Shown: positions 22,924 through 35,344 of the stretch, one piece after another
How positions within the stretch are numbered: the stretch's first letter is position 1
How the letters are laid out: each line of letters starts with the position of its first letter
Source of the DNA: Aphrophora alni
Lineage: Eukaryota; Arthropoda; Insecta; Hemiptera; Aphrophoridae
Direction of reading: 5' to 3'
Length of the DNA: 64,000 nucleotides
NCBI GenBank assembly: GCA_963513935.1
Contig: OY740768.1
Span: 35,834,216 to 35,898,215, forward strand
Notes under the pieces: generated by a model
The model's database searches: none
What the model was told of the DNA's origin: nothing
Seen by the model: the letters and a program-made list of their open reading frames with translations, nothing else
Position numbers and translations under genes: made by a program

Positions 22924-22973
22924 CTTGTATTACTGAGGATGGCGACTTTGTCGTTGAAACACGTTTGATTAAG
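22924..22973 (+). ncRNA. Candidate type I hammerhead ribozyme (HH-2)
   Basis: Seen: CTTGTATTA (22,924-22,932), CTGAGGA (22,933-22,939), one extra T, GGCGAC-TTT-GTCGTT (stem II, four Watson-Crick pairs plus two G-T), GAAA (22,956-22,959), CACG, T-T (22,964-22,965), TGATTAAG (22,966-22,973). The last segment pairs with CTTGTATTA over eight positions (two G-T) with one bulged T. The architecture is identical to HH-1: GAAA, four bases, U-H. Cleavage would follow 22,965. A related but altered segment occurs at 49,580-49,715. The extra T is again present, so activity needs testing. Confidence 0.45.
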
Positions 22974-25900
22974 TAAACGTAATTTTTGTGAGAACTTGTG
23001 TTCGAGATTTATTCTATCTTTCCTTAAGCCCAAAGTCGAAATTTATGTAACTTATCTAATATAATACCATTACCGTAAATAAAAATCAAACAGTTTATCT
23101 TCAGTCTTTAGAGGAAATGCCAGCCTCTTTTATAGTTACTGTAACTAATATATTCAACTCTTGAACTACTTCCTTGGACAATTGTAAATATATTCTCTTC
23201 TGTACAATTTTAATGTATCACGTTGTTCAATCAAAATACCGACACCCATGGTGGGATGAGTGAGATCTTGCATTTCAACATCTCTTAATTTCTTTGGCGC
23301 CGTTATATTGCCGTCATTCTATATTAGTTTCTTGGTCTACCAGATGGGAATTTCTTCAAGCATAGCCCATCTGCTTCAGGATAAACTGAAGGCATCAAAA
23401 CTTGTTATTCCTTATGAAATATTATTCTAAAATATCATAGTTGTAACAAGTCCTTTATTCCTCTATCAAATTTTATATTATAGAGATACATTAAATAGTA
23501 TTAAATTCCTACTTTTTTTTAGAAACCAAGCTAGGACCACAAGATTCATTTTCCATTACCTTAAGTATTGTAATATGTTGTAATACTTATGGTGGTACTT
23601 TCTATAATAAATTGACTAACATATATATTTTTTAAAACGAGAATATTCTTATGTTCTATGATAAATTGAAAGTTGAATGTTAAAAACCAGAACTTCTACT
23701 CAGATTGTTTTTCTATAAACATCAGAAACCTGAACACAGTAAAGTTCAGAAGCAAAGATACAAGACACAGGTTCAATATTTTACAACAACGATAAGAGTG
23801 ATATTGGATTATGAAACTAGGCACTGTTTCCATATTTATAATATGATAAAGTATAATGACTAGCTGTCCAACTTATGACTGATTGACAGATCGTAATTCA
23901 CAGTTCAAACTGTCATTCATAGTAAATAATTGCTTTCAGATTATTACTTAAATTATGCATTAATAAACAAATATAAAATAATTGAAGAGTATCAATTTAT
24001 TTGAAAATTTACTATTAAATTTACTAACATTAATGTAAATATGATCTTCAATAAGCTCTCTAGTGAAATTTACAATATTTATTTAACATTTCCCTAACTA
24101 TAATTAAAGATAAACAACGAAAAACACAATAATTATTATTTCGTGTATTCCTTTAAATATTCTAGTGTATATTCTCATAATATTATTACCAACTAGGGTT
24201 GAACTAGACCTAACATTTATGACTAAGTTTACATAAATGGTTTTCTATTTATTTTTGTTAAACTAATTACCGTAAAAGTTGGCTCCAATAAATAAAATAA
24301 ACATGATTTTTCTAGTTATTATTTATCTGTACTCTTAACTTGTCATTTTTTATGTCTATCCATTCAGGGCGATTCAATAATTTGTTAAAAGTGACATTTT
24401 AATATATTTTAACGTTATTTAATTCTAAAACATGATTGTTTCCTAGTATACGGTATGTTTATCTACGCTAGAATTTGTAGATCTATTGTGTTTTATACAA
24501 TCTTACTTAAAGTTTTTTTTTTTTTTTTTTTGGTCAAAGAATTGTTTTTTCACGTAAATTAGAATTGATTTCATAACTTCCTGACTTCCCCAACATTAAA
24601 ATGTTTTCTTTAAAGTATTTATTTGTTTAAGAATAAATTAATGTTAAAATTACAAACATACCCATTCGTAAGGTTAAACCAATTAATGTAATAATAAACT
24701 AACTTTTCTCTCTTTCTGTGTGACAATAGTTGAATTTTTTCTAAAATTTGTTATCTATGTTTTATTACTATATTATTATTTATTATTATATTACTTCGGA
24801 AACAAACCCATTAAATTTACCTTGCATTATAAAAACATTGATTGGTAAGAAGGATTTTAATGGTCCTATAGTATTAAGTACTGCTACTTTGTGCTTATAG
24901 GGATGTATCTATTTAAAATAAATGTTATTGTTTTTTATAAATTTAAAATAAAACTCTTTTTTCGTTTTTAATTTCAATAAAAATATTCCTGATCAGGTGC
25001 TAATTTATACTACCATTACCTCAAAAAAATTATGTTGAATATTCAAAACTTAATTCTCAAAATGAATATATCAATGTTCTCTTACTGATTCAACTTGCAG
25101 CCCTTTTATTAAAAAAAGGCCGGCCTCTAAGCCACCAGAGACTGGTGATTTTATAAACTTCCTTATTATTTACGGGGGGGGATATTTAAGTTACGATATA
25201 GTATATTACATAAAACCAGTTATAAAACCTTTCTCTGTTGTGATTTCAGACAAAAATGTTTAAGTTCTTATCTTTTACATCACTGAATGTCAGAAAATGT
25301 TACCCAGCAAAGTACCAATTTTAGCAGCAAGTAAAATTTTGTAAATTTACCTTGTCAAAATATATTAAATGGTTGGTAAATAAACATAAGGTATGAAATT
25401 TTAACTTTACATGTTCACTTAAGCGCATAGTAAATTCTGATTAGAACATGTTTATTTAATTATCGCCTAAGAAGAACGTTGTTTAATAATTTCTGAATAA
25501 ACTGTATTCGTTGTTTTTAAACAAATATATGATATTTCCAAGTTTTTTAATAATAGGGATTTGTAATTAATTTATAATATTATTGTTTTATAAACATCTA
25601 CGTGCCTATGACGTTCTAGAAGATAACGTAAAATTCATGTTTGTCTTTATTTAAAATATTTCAAATAGTTTTAAATATTTGAAATAATTTCAAAATTTCT
25701 AATAAGAGGACATACTCTTAAAAATTACTATGTAATAATTATTTACCATTTCATTCATTTTATATATAGTTCTAAGTAAAGAAAAGGGTTAATGAAGCCA
25801 GCCACCAAAGACCGTTCATATTCTCAGATCTTCAAAATAAATAAATGTTATACATTTCTTAAAACTGGACATTTTTCAATAATTTATACCAACCTCTTTC

Positions 25901-27067
25901 TTTACTCTTTAAACAATTTCCCCTAAATTATAATCTTTGCTTTAAACAGCCAACTGTATCACCCCTCGGAATACCATTTATTGAGGTAATAAGGGACAAT
26001 ATTTTTTTAAAACTTACACCATCTTATAAAAAATATATATACTACCTTAAAACACTCACAACTTAATAGACATTAGAATAATTGTCTGTTAATCAGATAA
26101 CTCCCTTTTGTTAATGACAGACAGATATAAAGAGAGTCAGGTTGGACAGATAGTTTTCTGAAAAAATGTATGAATGTATTTCTAGGACCTCTAAACGTCT
26201 AATACATTAAAATTGTTTAATCTGATTTAGAACAAAACTGGAAAATAAGTTATTTTAATGTTTAAGTATTTCATTCTTCCAAATTTAATACCATTTTAAA
26301 AGCAATTTTATGTGTAACAGTACCATATTTGGAGTCATTTCAACTCCACATTTTATTTAAAAAACATGTACTTTGATAACATTTGAAGATACGTAAATTT
26401 TAAACATTATTTCTGATTATATTGACTATAAATCATCTGTAAATGTACGATCCATGGTGGAATCCTTTTCAATTAATTTTTTGATTGAAACTTCCCATAT
26501 CTCTAAAATTAGTTCTACAAAACTGCATGTTAGTTCATTAGAATTGTTTCTCTAAAATAACATACACTTCAATTAAATGTATTTTAACAGTTGAATTGGT
26601 CTTATCTTAAATTTGGAAAATAAATATTTGTAATGATTTTTAATTTTAGTAGAACACCTTGAATTTATAACGAGGTTTATGATATTATGTTCTTATGATT
26701 GGTTAGTTTCTAATATAAGTCCTGTACATATATTTGATTTACTTGAAATAAATAACACTTGTAGAAACTTCAATTAACGAATAAATAAATAAGACAGAAT
26801 TTATTCGTTCAAAAAGCACTTTTAAAACAACATTTTATTTAAATATTTTAATGGCTAGATTATCATTTGCAATTGGTACATTTATAGAAACTTTTATGAC
26901 ACTAGGTTTATGTTCATTATTATGTTTTTTGTATCCGTTGACTTAGTTTTCTTTTATTTGATGATATATTTTGTGTTTTTTTTATTATGATTGTGTATTT
27001 TGATATTTTGTTAAACATAATTCCAATTCTTCCAGTAATCATATCAAGTTATAACCTAACTAAATTT
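22974..27067. other. AT-rich non-coding DNA
   Basis: No supported gene. A GC-richer patch at 23,220-23,400 reads GRPRN on the minus strand, as in LINE C-termini, but with stops on both sides. A run of 19 T lies at 24,513-24,531. A 10-bp inverted repeat (ATTTCAAATA/TATTTGAAAT) lies near 25,659-25,688, and GGCCGGCC occurs near 25,120. Confidence 0.45.
24513..24531. repeat. Poly-T tract (19 T)
   Basis: The longest homopolymer in the window; possibly an old poly-A tail of a minus-strand retroelement, although no body is recognised beside it. Confidence 0.9.
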
Positions 27068-27226
27068 TTTTTTATTCTGTATTTCAAACTTGCATCCCAG
27101 TTTCAGAATGCTTTGTCTGTATAATTACCGTTATTGCATAACTTCATGGGTGGATTTCATCTCAGACTTCAACAATTTGTGCAAAACCAAGGACGCCACC
27201 TTACTGACACTGTATTCAAAAAATAA
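27068..27226 (+). pseudogene. Probable Tc1/mariner-type transposase C-terminal fragment
   Basis: A plus-strand frame ends FHLRLQQFVQNQGRHLTDTV-FKK-stop (stop at 27,224-27,226), with one in-frame stop upstream near 27,131. The pattern of a basic helix followed by N-(G)-R/G-H-x-x-D/E is typical of the end of Tc/mariner-like transposases. The fragment is followed at about 130 bp by CACCCTGTA, a plausible terminal repeat. Identification rests on a short motif and context, so confidence is moderate. Only the last 40-50 residues can be followed; the rest of the element is absent or unrecognisable. Confidence 0.4.
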
Positions 27227-27330
27227 TTGTTTTTAAGGTAAAACATTAATTTCCACTCGTGTACTTAAAATTTATGTTAACACAATTATCCTTTTTTTTA
27301 AATAAATTATTTGTCATTTATCAAAATAGT

Positions 27331-27354
27331 GCCGTTTCACTGCCTCACCCTGTA
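27331..27354. repeat. Putative terminal inverted repeat end (right end)
   Basis: GTTTCACTGCCTCACCCTGTA closes the transposase fragment. Its reverse complement begins TACAGGGTGAGGCAGTG, the same style as the ends of the fold-back element at 5377 (TA then CAGAGTGT/CAGGGTGT). No matching left end is seen upstream, so the element looks 5'-truncated. Confidence 0.4.
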
Positions 27355-29991
27355 TTAAATACTACATCCAATAACACCCATCCAGTGTTCTAATCTTCAG
27401 TATTTCTTTTTTAATTTGTATTTGTATTTGTATTCTATCTTATATTTCGTGTTCGCAAAAACAGTAATACTAGATAATATTCAGTACTGAAAATAATATA
27501 TAAAGCTATTCATGTCTTAAATTTACTATTTGAAGGATTAATGATACTTAAAGAATAGATTTTGTGTATTTAAGTAGACATAGTACATGTAGGAATGGCG
27601 GGTATAAATACTAATATTAAGGCAGCTGCTTTTTTATTTTGTTGTAAATTTATTCCACCTATATACAAGTAAATACAAGTAACACAAATCTTACTAAAAT
27701 TGCAGGGAACTGGTCTTCATATAAAATGATGTTACAAAGTTTGTTTTGTTTTTTATCTGTATACTTTGAAATCAAAGTTATATGCCTCTGATTTAATCGT
27801 ATTATTCTAATACTTATTTAGCTGGCTCATTGTTTAATCCTCCGTTAAAAAAGCTTTCAAATTCAGTTAAAAACGTTAAACTCAGAATTGACTGTTGACC
27901 CTTCTGGTGAGAATTTGTGCCCACTTTCCTCTGTCGTTATGCAGATTTTGTTTCTCCTCCTACGAACCTTATTTCAGTTGTTAAATTATATACACAACTT
28001 TTGTACTAGGTTATTGTCGTTGTTTTTATCTTTCTCTCGTATATTAGAATTATTAAAACCTATTTAATTCACTGAGTTATCCAATAAAAGGTATTTTATT
28101 GGGAACAATTGTATTTGTTAATTTTTTCTATCAATAATTTTAATTTATATCAAACCAATATTGTGCGAACAAACTTTCTTAGACATTGAATTCATTTTTA
28201 TTTCAAAATTATACCAATTACTGTTTAATTTGATTTAGATTGTATTTAATCACACATGTGTTTACTTTATAATTTTTATTTGATGTTCTAACAGTGGACA
28301 TTTTTAATTTGAGTTAATTGAATTGGCAGTTGAATACGATTTCAATAGCAGTTAAGATCAAGGTAACATATCTACAACATCTGTTGTCTAAGCTTAATGA
28401 CAACTAAGTTAACTTTTGTTTAAAAATTCTTACTTTTGGTTAATGTATTATGCTATATTATTAATTACACATATTTGTATAAATAAATATCGAAAAGTAT
28501 TTATACATTACTCCTTTTTATCCAAAAATTCATTTTACAAACATTTCACTGCAAACCTCAACTAATTATTACAAAATAATACACTTATTTACACTATGTT
28601 TCACTTAAAATTATCTTTCTTCGTTCATATGAAATTAAAAATTGTGTAAAATCCCTATTTAATTTAGGTCAAACATTAAATTGATAATTTATTTGCAGCT
28701 GTTCCATAATGTATGGTTTTCCATATTCAAATATGTGTAAAATAAATTCATTAAAACAGGTTAATTAAAAAAGCGGATTAATATTGTTACAATTCTTCTT
28801 CTATTATTAATTACAACATTCATGATTTTATCTTCTTCTCTTACACCTCTCATTTGTTGCTATCATTGTTCCTTATAATTATTGTTATTTTGTGTATATA
28901 ATATTATTTGTAAGGCAAAATAATATTACATTTTTCGTTCAACACAATGCACAAAATGCACAATGTTTTAGCGTTGCTATAAGATATTGGATATCCTATT
29001 GGGATAACTAATCGATTTGTTTAAATCGTTAATTTAAATTCTTTATTTTATTTTGTTATTATTATTATTATTATTGACCTTTCCATAAACATTTATTTTA
29101 ATTGTCAAACTCATCCCGTCTCTTAATTACTCATTTTAATTGTTAATTAGATTTAGGATAAGTATAAATCTATTAATTAATTTAATATTTGTTTCAATTT
29201 TATTATATTTTCTTTAATTCTTTAATTTAATTTAAAGTTTCCTTTCATTTTATTTGTGATTTTGTTGTTGTTGTTAATATAGATATTTACTTTGATTCTG
29301 AAAAACAACATTTTCTGGACTTACTTAATCACTCCTTAGATTGGCAATTATCGTTTCTTATGTCATTCAATTGTATTATTAGCACACCTGATTATTAGAT
29401 ACTTTTAAACTTATTTCAACTTATAAATATATGACATTGTACAACAACTCCGTGTATTCTAAAACATTTTCATGAGTACATTAAATGTAAATTGAAATTT
29501 ATATTTCATAAATGCTTGCTAATTATAATATTATAAAAAAGTTAAAACTTGATTTAACATGGATAAATAAATATCATTTTTAAGATTATACCAGTAAAAA
29601 ACTACACCAGTTTTCAAATATTTTTTGAGTCATCAGTTGAACAGTTTAGGATATTAATTTAACATAACTCTATGCTGGAAAACAAATCTTTAGTAAACAA
29701 TTCATTTATTTAAACAAAATTTAATAATAAATATAGTACTTGGCTACTAACAATTTACCTGTTATTAGATCAATAATGAAGTAATAGACCATAGGTCTTG
29801 CAAACACTTTCTAATCATTTCATTGCATACCGTCAGTTCATTCAACTGTATATAAACATACATCTATAAATATAAACATGGCTAACGACTGTTCCTACGT
29901 GCATATACTCTAAATATTTTTTTAATTCAAGAACGTCATGTATGAAAAGGGTTTGAGTTATAAAAATATAATCAATTTTAATGGATGTGTA
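27355..29991. other. AT-rich non-coding DNA with small tandem repeats
   Basis: Three copies of TTTGTA occur at about 27,416-27,433, and a (TTA)7 run at about 29,054-29,075. No gene is recognised. Confidence 0.5.
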
Positions 29992-30150
29992 GAATGTCTG
30001 TCAAGGTTTTTCATGGAATCATTGGAGAATAGAAAAATGGAAGGTACCACAAGAAGTGTTTTGCAACTGGAGTCATAAATTAAACTGCAGTAGTCCTGAG
30101 ACAGGAACGGTTGTACGAGCAATGTTCCCCCTAAGAAATGGAGAGACTAT
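29992..30150 (+). other. Open-frame island, unrecognised
   Basis: A plus-strand frame with no stop runs from a TAG at about 29,989 into the adjoining SINE-like copy. It has protein-like composition (WNHWRIEKWKVPQEVFCNW, four tryptophans in 19 residues) unlike the AT-driven frames elsewhere. There is no convincing splice acceptor and no recognised family. It may be a fragment of an unknown mobile element or a decayed exon into which the SINE-like copy inserted. Confidence 0.2.
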
Positions 30151-30155
30151 TTTTT

Positions 30156-30412
30156 TGTTGTTGTTTAATGGTAAACAAACTCTAGGTGATAAACGCCTTA
30201 TAGGCCTAAAAAAAGTGAGAAAAGAAGATAAAATAAAACTCCCTAGACTTCGAATACTCTAATAGCGTCAGGACCGGAAAATAACAAGAGTGGTCGAAGG
30301 AGACCTGAGAGGGGAGAGAGGTATGTAAACCAAGACTAAATCAAAAAGGAGTAGATCCAGCTAGAGTCCTTCGGGATAGCAAAACCTGTACTCACTATAC
30401 GAGCCCCTGATG
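30156..30412 (-). mobile_element. SINE-like element, copy 3 (near full length)
   Basis: One of the best preserved copies: TTGTTGTTTAATGG, GATAAACGCCTTATAGGCC, AATAGCGTCAGGACCGG (30,260-30,276), AACAAGAGTGGTCGAAGGAG, GTAGATCCAGCTAGAGTCC (30,351-30,369) and CTGTACTCACTATACGAGCC (promoter end). A 68-codon frame that starts in the preceding island runs into it by chance. Confidence 0.8.
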
Positions 30413-33323
30413 CGTTAGAGAATAAAATTTTCTAGTAAAACTGAAAAATATAATATGTATATTTTTTTGAAAAACAAAATATAGAAAGAAATTTATTATT
30501 ATTAAAAAGTAGCATTAGTTAAGATTTCTTCAAAAATGTTATTATTAGTAGTATTAACCGTATTAGTTTTCAAGTTTTGATCTAGAAAGATAATTTAACT
30601 TTTTTTTTCTCTTTTGCTGACATTCTAATAAAACCTTACAGTTTTAATTTTAAATGATTTAACTACCAAAAATAACTAAGGTATTTAATTTCACATATTT
30701 AGTTAATAAAATTTGGAAAAATCATTTTTAATACAATTTGTTCTAACCCGAGTAAAGGCGGTAAGGTACCCCATACGTTTTTGTTCTGAAAATAGTTGTA
30801 TTTTAGGCCTACCATTTAAAATTTCAACTTGAGAGATTTAATTTGTGATATAGATATACAACCTATCATCTTAGTAAGGAAAACACCAGCTTAGTCTAAA
30901 ATAAAAACAAAAAACAAATTGTTTGTATTTTTTTAATTATAAGAATCAATCTGGAGAGTAAAAAACTGTCGTATATTCCTATATCAACTATTTATTTACT
31001 GTAATAAAGGGTGGAATAATATTGCACACACTTTTTCACATACACATTTCCTAATCGATAGTCACCAAAAATATCAGTTCGGCAGTTGTCAGTAAAATGT
31101 TAAAATCAATTACCTACTTAGATTTTATAGATAATGTTAAGCAATGTTTATATATTTAACTTATATATAAATAACGACTACCATTCTTTAACTTGTACCG
31201 TATACTTGTCTTAAGGATTGATATTATAAGATGAAATAGAGTTTAAATAACTTTTATTCTTCGAAGGATATATCTATTATTTGTAACTTTATACTGGTTT
31301 AGGTCGTTAATCTTCACGTTTGTAATAAAAGCGTCTCCTACAACAGCCATTATTATTTTTGAAGAAATGCTACCTATTTTGTTTGTGTACAAATACATAG
31401 GAGCGAAATTCTAGAAACATAATATTAAAATCATTAGATGATGTTTTGAGGAAAACATTTTTTGTCATACGGCATCGCCAAAATTTCAGTTAGGCTTACC
31501 GAAAAAAAAAATTAATCTTTAGTGCCAATTTTGAGAACTTTTTTTCTTGTTGTGGCAGAAACACCCTAATTTTGAGTTATAATGAATTTGATAAAATTAA
31601 TCAAAGAATTTTGTTTAATGTGGGAACCATTTTGGTTTTTAAAGGGTGTCAGTAAAAGCAATACTCATTCGATATAAGCACTCTAAGAAACGTAGATAAT
31701 AATTTAAAATCTATGTTAAAAGTTTTTGTTTAATTAATAAATGTCAGAAAAATAGGATACTAATATTAGTACGTTTAGCAAACGTATGTTTATTAAAGAA
31801 AAGAATTATTAGCTTTGTCTTTCTTGTGGGATGAAGGACATTGAGTTTCATAGCAAAATAAATATATTACAAATTACGTAGGAACAATACAAGGTTTTTA
31901 CTAAAATATACAGTCATTCTCCTTATGATATAGGCTAGTTTGGTTGTATATGCCATATATGGAAATCATAATTTTAGATAAAATTTTAATTTCTTGTATA
32001 AAAAAAAACTTTATCTAAAATGTTGGTAAACTACCATAGATTGTTAGCTCTGACATTCACAGTAGCAAAAATTTCCAAAATTATTGTTTTATTTTTGGTT
32101 AAATATAATTGGAAAATTTCATTCTCAATTTCAACTTTAATTTCTTGATAACACTCAATAATTTCAATGTTATTAACATTTTCAAAATACGTATAACTTA
32201 CTACATACATTTTCTATGATCTTGTGAGAGTCATTACCTTTACATTTGAAGAAATACCAATGTGTCATTTGTTTAGTTAAAGTTTACTAATACCGTACTT
32301 TTTAAGTATAATAGATTTAAATAGTTTGCAACAAGGAAATTAGAAGACATCTTAGAAGAAGAAGACGTTCTGTGACACCGAGATGTAGGCTACCAACATA
32401 ACATATTATCTTATTTTAAAGAAGTATCATAATTTATAAAATATTCGTAAAAAACATAGTTTTACGAATATATTAAAAATATATTTCTTAGTAATCTTGA
32501 CTTCAAATGTTAAATAGTAATTTTTTTTATGGTATAAAATACAAATTTCTAAGTAATTTGAACTTTAAAGTTTAAAAAAAAGTTTAAAACAAAATAGTAC
32601 TTTTTTATTTCCGGAGAAAATTGTACACCCCAAATTAACATTAGTAACACGTCACTGTGCGATCTCCTCTTTTGTTTGGAACAATACTATTGTCTTTGTT
32701 TTTTCCATTTAATAACAATGAAGATGATTGTCAGCGCTGTGTACGTATGCATGTAAATATTACTTGAGAGATAAAACGTTCAAACTCTATATTAAGCTAA
32801 GAGGGATTGAGTATACTCTTCATTATAAAATATATAAACAGAAACCATTACTGATCTATATTTCCAGGTTATTAATATAAAATTCTTAGACTCTAACCAC
32901 AATTATAGTCATTGTAAAGTCAAGAGATTCAACCAAACAATACTGAAAAGGGATGTTTTCAGGTGCACCTGTAACGTTTTACAAAAATTACCCATAAAAT
33001 AACTCTTCCTCAAGTAATAAAATCTTCCTGGTGTATCTGTAGGATGAAAATAGACTATCTTCATTCAAACCCTAACCTTTCTTTCCTAACTAGTATCATG
33101 GGTTGTTTATATTTATTGTAATATCTGAAATGTCGTATATACCCAATCTAAAAAGAAACATTTCATTTGTTACTATTTTACAAAGCTATACTTAGTCACT
33201 TACATCCCTTTTAAAGTTACAGTGACAATACAATATTCAGTTGTTTTCTTGTCTCTACAATGGTTTAAACAATAGTTATTTAAACAAATAAAAATTGGCC
33301 AATGAGATATAGATTTTTTTAAC
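30413..33323. other. AT-rich non-coding DNA
   Basis: Contains an isolated minus-strand RPT-1-type signature at 31,021-31,090 (GTGAAAAAGTGTGTGCAATA preceded by GACAACTGCCGAACTG). Two TAGGCCTA palindromes lie in or beside the stretch (30,201 within the adjoining SINE-like copy, and 30,804). No gene is recognised. Confidence 0.5.
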
Positions 33324-33368
33324 CGCGTTATCGCTTAAACGCGTTATCGCTTAAACGCGTTATCGCTT
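33324..33368. repeat. CpG-rich 16-bp tandem repeat, 2.8 copies
   Basis: The unit CGCGTTATCGCTTAAA repeats perfectly at 33,324-33,339 and 33,340-33,355, then partially to 33,368. Each unit carries a CGCG and a second CpG, very unusual in this CpG-poor context. It could be a young duplication or clustered protein-binding sites. Confidence 0.9.
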
Positions 33369-33447
33369 TTGAATGGTAACCGGAATATTGAAGTAGGATG
33401 AGGAAAATGTTTCATGACTTGTGAGAGTTATTTGGATTAATAATAAA

Positions 33448-33780
33448 TGAAATAATTTTTTTTTTTTAACATACCATGTTTTTAAAACTAACTGAAAAGT
33501 ATAATAATAATAAATCAATTTTTTTTTTAATCATTCACCCGGACATAAGACTAAAAAACAGAAAATAATAAATCTAATAAAATTTTTTTTTTTTTAACAT
33601 ACAACGTTTTTAAAACGGACATTTTTCTCTCCAAGTATTCCAAATCCAAATATATCCATAGCCACTAACAATCCTCCCTCAAAATTGTAGAAGGGTCATG
33701 AAAAATTATTTTATACTTTTTAGTCCGTTTTAAAAACGTAGTATGTTAGAAAAAAATTTATTTGATTTATTATTATTTGT
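33448..33780. repeat. Inverted and direct copies of a 25-bp palindromic motif
   Basis: TAACATACAACGTTTTTAAA continuing ACGGAC (33,596-33,621) is matched in inverse by GTCCGTTTTAAAAACGTAGTATGTTA (33,723-33,748) with one mismatch. Similarity continues outward through T-rich and ATAATAAATC-type sequence to about 33,566 and 33,780. A degenerate direct copy (TAACATACCATGTTTTTAAA continuing ACTAAC) lies at 33,467-33,492. The 152-bp segment 33,597-33,748 looks like a small inverted-repeat element. Confidence 0.75.
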
Positions 33781-33879
33781 TGAATTTTATAACAATATTT
33801 CAGCTAAACTTCAACATATTAACAACAACATGTATGTTAGTACATGTATAGATTTTGAACGTTAATACTAACAAAAAAA

Positions 33880-33925
33880 TCCCTTTTTAGTTGAAACATG
33901 CCTGATCGCGATCTTCAGGTAGGCC
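33880..33925 (-). other. Eroded hammerhead-like motif
   Basis: On the minus strand CCTGAAGATCGCGATCAGG is itself a near-palindrome and contains CTGAAGA followed by a CG-rich stem, then GCATGTTTC. The GAAA box expected after stem II is missing. It is listed because it resembles the other motifs in layout; it should be inactive. Confidence 0.3.
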
Positions 33926-34350
33926 CTAAATAATAACGACTCTGTGGGAGTGAAAACAAATTTGTGAGTTCAATTATTGTTCCTCACAACTTTATATTTA
34001 TTTCCACTTGCGTCAGTTAGTAGTTTTTAATTACTTATAACATTTAATTATTTTATTTGGTCTGTCACGTGACTTTTTAGCTAAGAATCGACATGTTTTT
34101 TTTAATTATAAGTTGTAAGTCATTTTAAACATCGCCTTAGATACAACAAAATGCAAAGTATTTTTTAATCTTATATCACCTCAATTTCTTGAGGAATGAA
34201 ATTTAATGTATTTTAATAGATCAGAAAACAGATAATTTCGCAACTTTAAGTAAAAATCTTGTATCATCCAATCTGTCAAAAATTATTACCAAATTGGACT
34301 ACAATTAAGCCAAAAGACAAAGAATCAAGATCACTTTATCTACCAAAACA

Positions 34351-34361
34351 CCCCCCCCCCC
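34351..34361 (+). repeat. Poly-C tract (11 C)
   Basis: An uninterrupted C run followed by CTCTCC. Confidence 0.95.
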
Positions 34362-35299
34362 TCTCCATGCATACTTTAACCATACAAGTTGGTTTTATCA
34401 TTTCATTTAATGAGCTAAGAAAAATATGACTCAATTATTTTACAATTAGCCTATATTAGGGTCTGTGCGGGCTTGTTAACCATACTATTAATTTTAGCAA
34501 AGGAATTTTAAAACAAAAATATTGACCTGTGTCCGATTAGAACTAAGACTGTAGTGCTACTGTTTATCAAAAAACAACAGCATGGCTAAGAGGACTTTAG
34601 GGATAATTACTTTTTTCTTAATATTTATATAGACGGATTGCCTATTCTGATTTTATGATTTTAAAATGTATTAAAATCTGTCATTCATGCTTGATTTTCG
34701 TAAACCCATAATAATTATGTATTTTTTGCAATGAACGTTTGCAATTTTTTTTAAATATATAATTCTTCTAAATTTCTGCTATCTTAAGGTACTCATTTCC
34801 CTTAAATACTCTAATATTTTCTCTACTATCTACCTTAAATGTGCACTATAGAACCTAAAATTTAACAATTATGGATTTAAATAACACTACAAAGTCAAAA
34901 AGTGCAGTATACTGTTCTGATTCCCATCATAAAATTAATAAGCAATGAGATACCATTCGGCAGCAATTTCGTAGTTCATAACCTATTTTTATGCATTTTT
35001 TTACAGTCCTGCCCCTGAAATGCATTAGCTGAAGTATGTGTCTTAGAATGGTATCCTACAGAAATGACTTTTATTTAAACACATATACTCTACATTGTTT
35101 ACATAAAATGTATTAAACGCGTATTGCTTACGTTTTAAAATGTATTGCTTTTAAGAATTATACGATTTGTTATTTGGTTGAAAGAGAAACCATGATAAAT
35201 ATAGCTTGTTAACAAAGTGATAAACGTCGAACAAGTGGATTTAAAAAAACGTAAATTTGTGTTTATATTGGAGCATTGCTAAACAGCAAAACACGCATC
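34362..35299. other. AT-rich non-coding DNA upstream of the candidate promoter
   Basis: No gene is recognised. A T-run followed by CAG (near 35,006) could act as a splice acceptor, but no convincing exon follows. Confidence 0.45.
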
Positions 35300-35344
35300 C
35301 AGAGGAAAAAATGCAGGGAGGGTGAAACAAAACAATTGTATCTG

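Noticed and set aside
23220..23400. Possible second LINE C-terminus (GRPRN on the minus strand)
   Set aside because: Only a five-residue match with stops on both sides; not enough to call.
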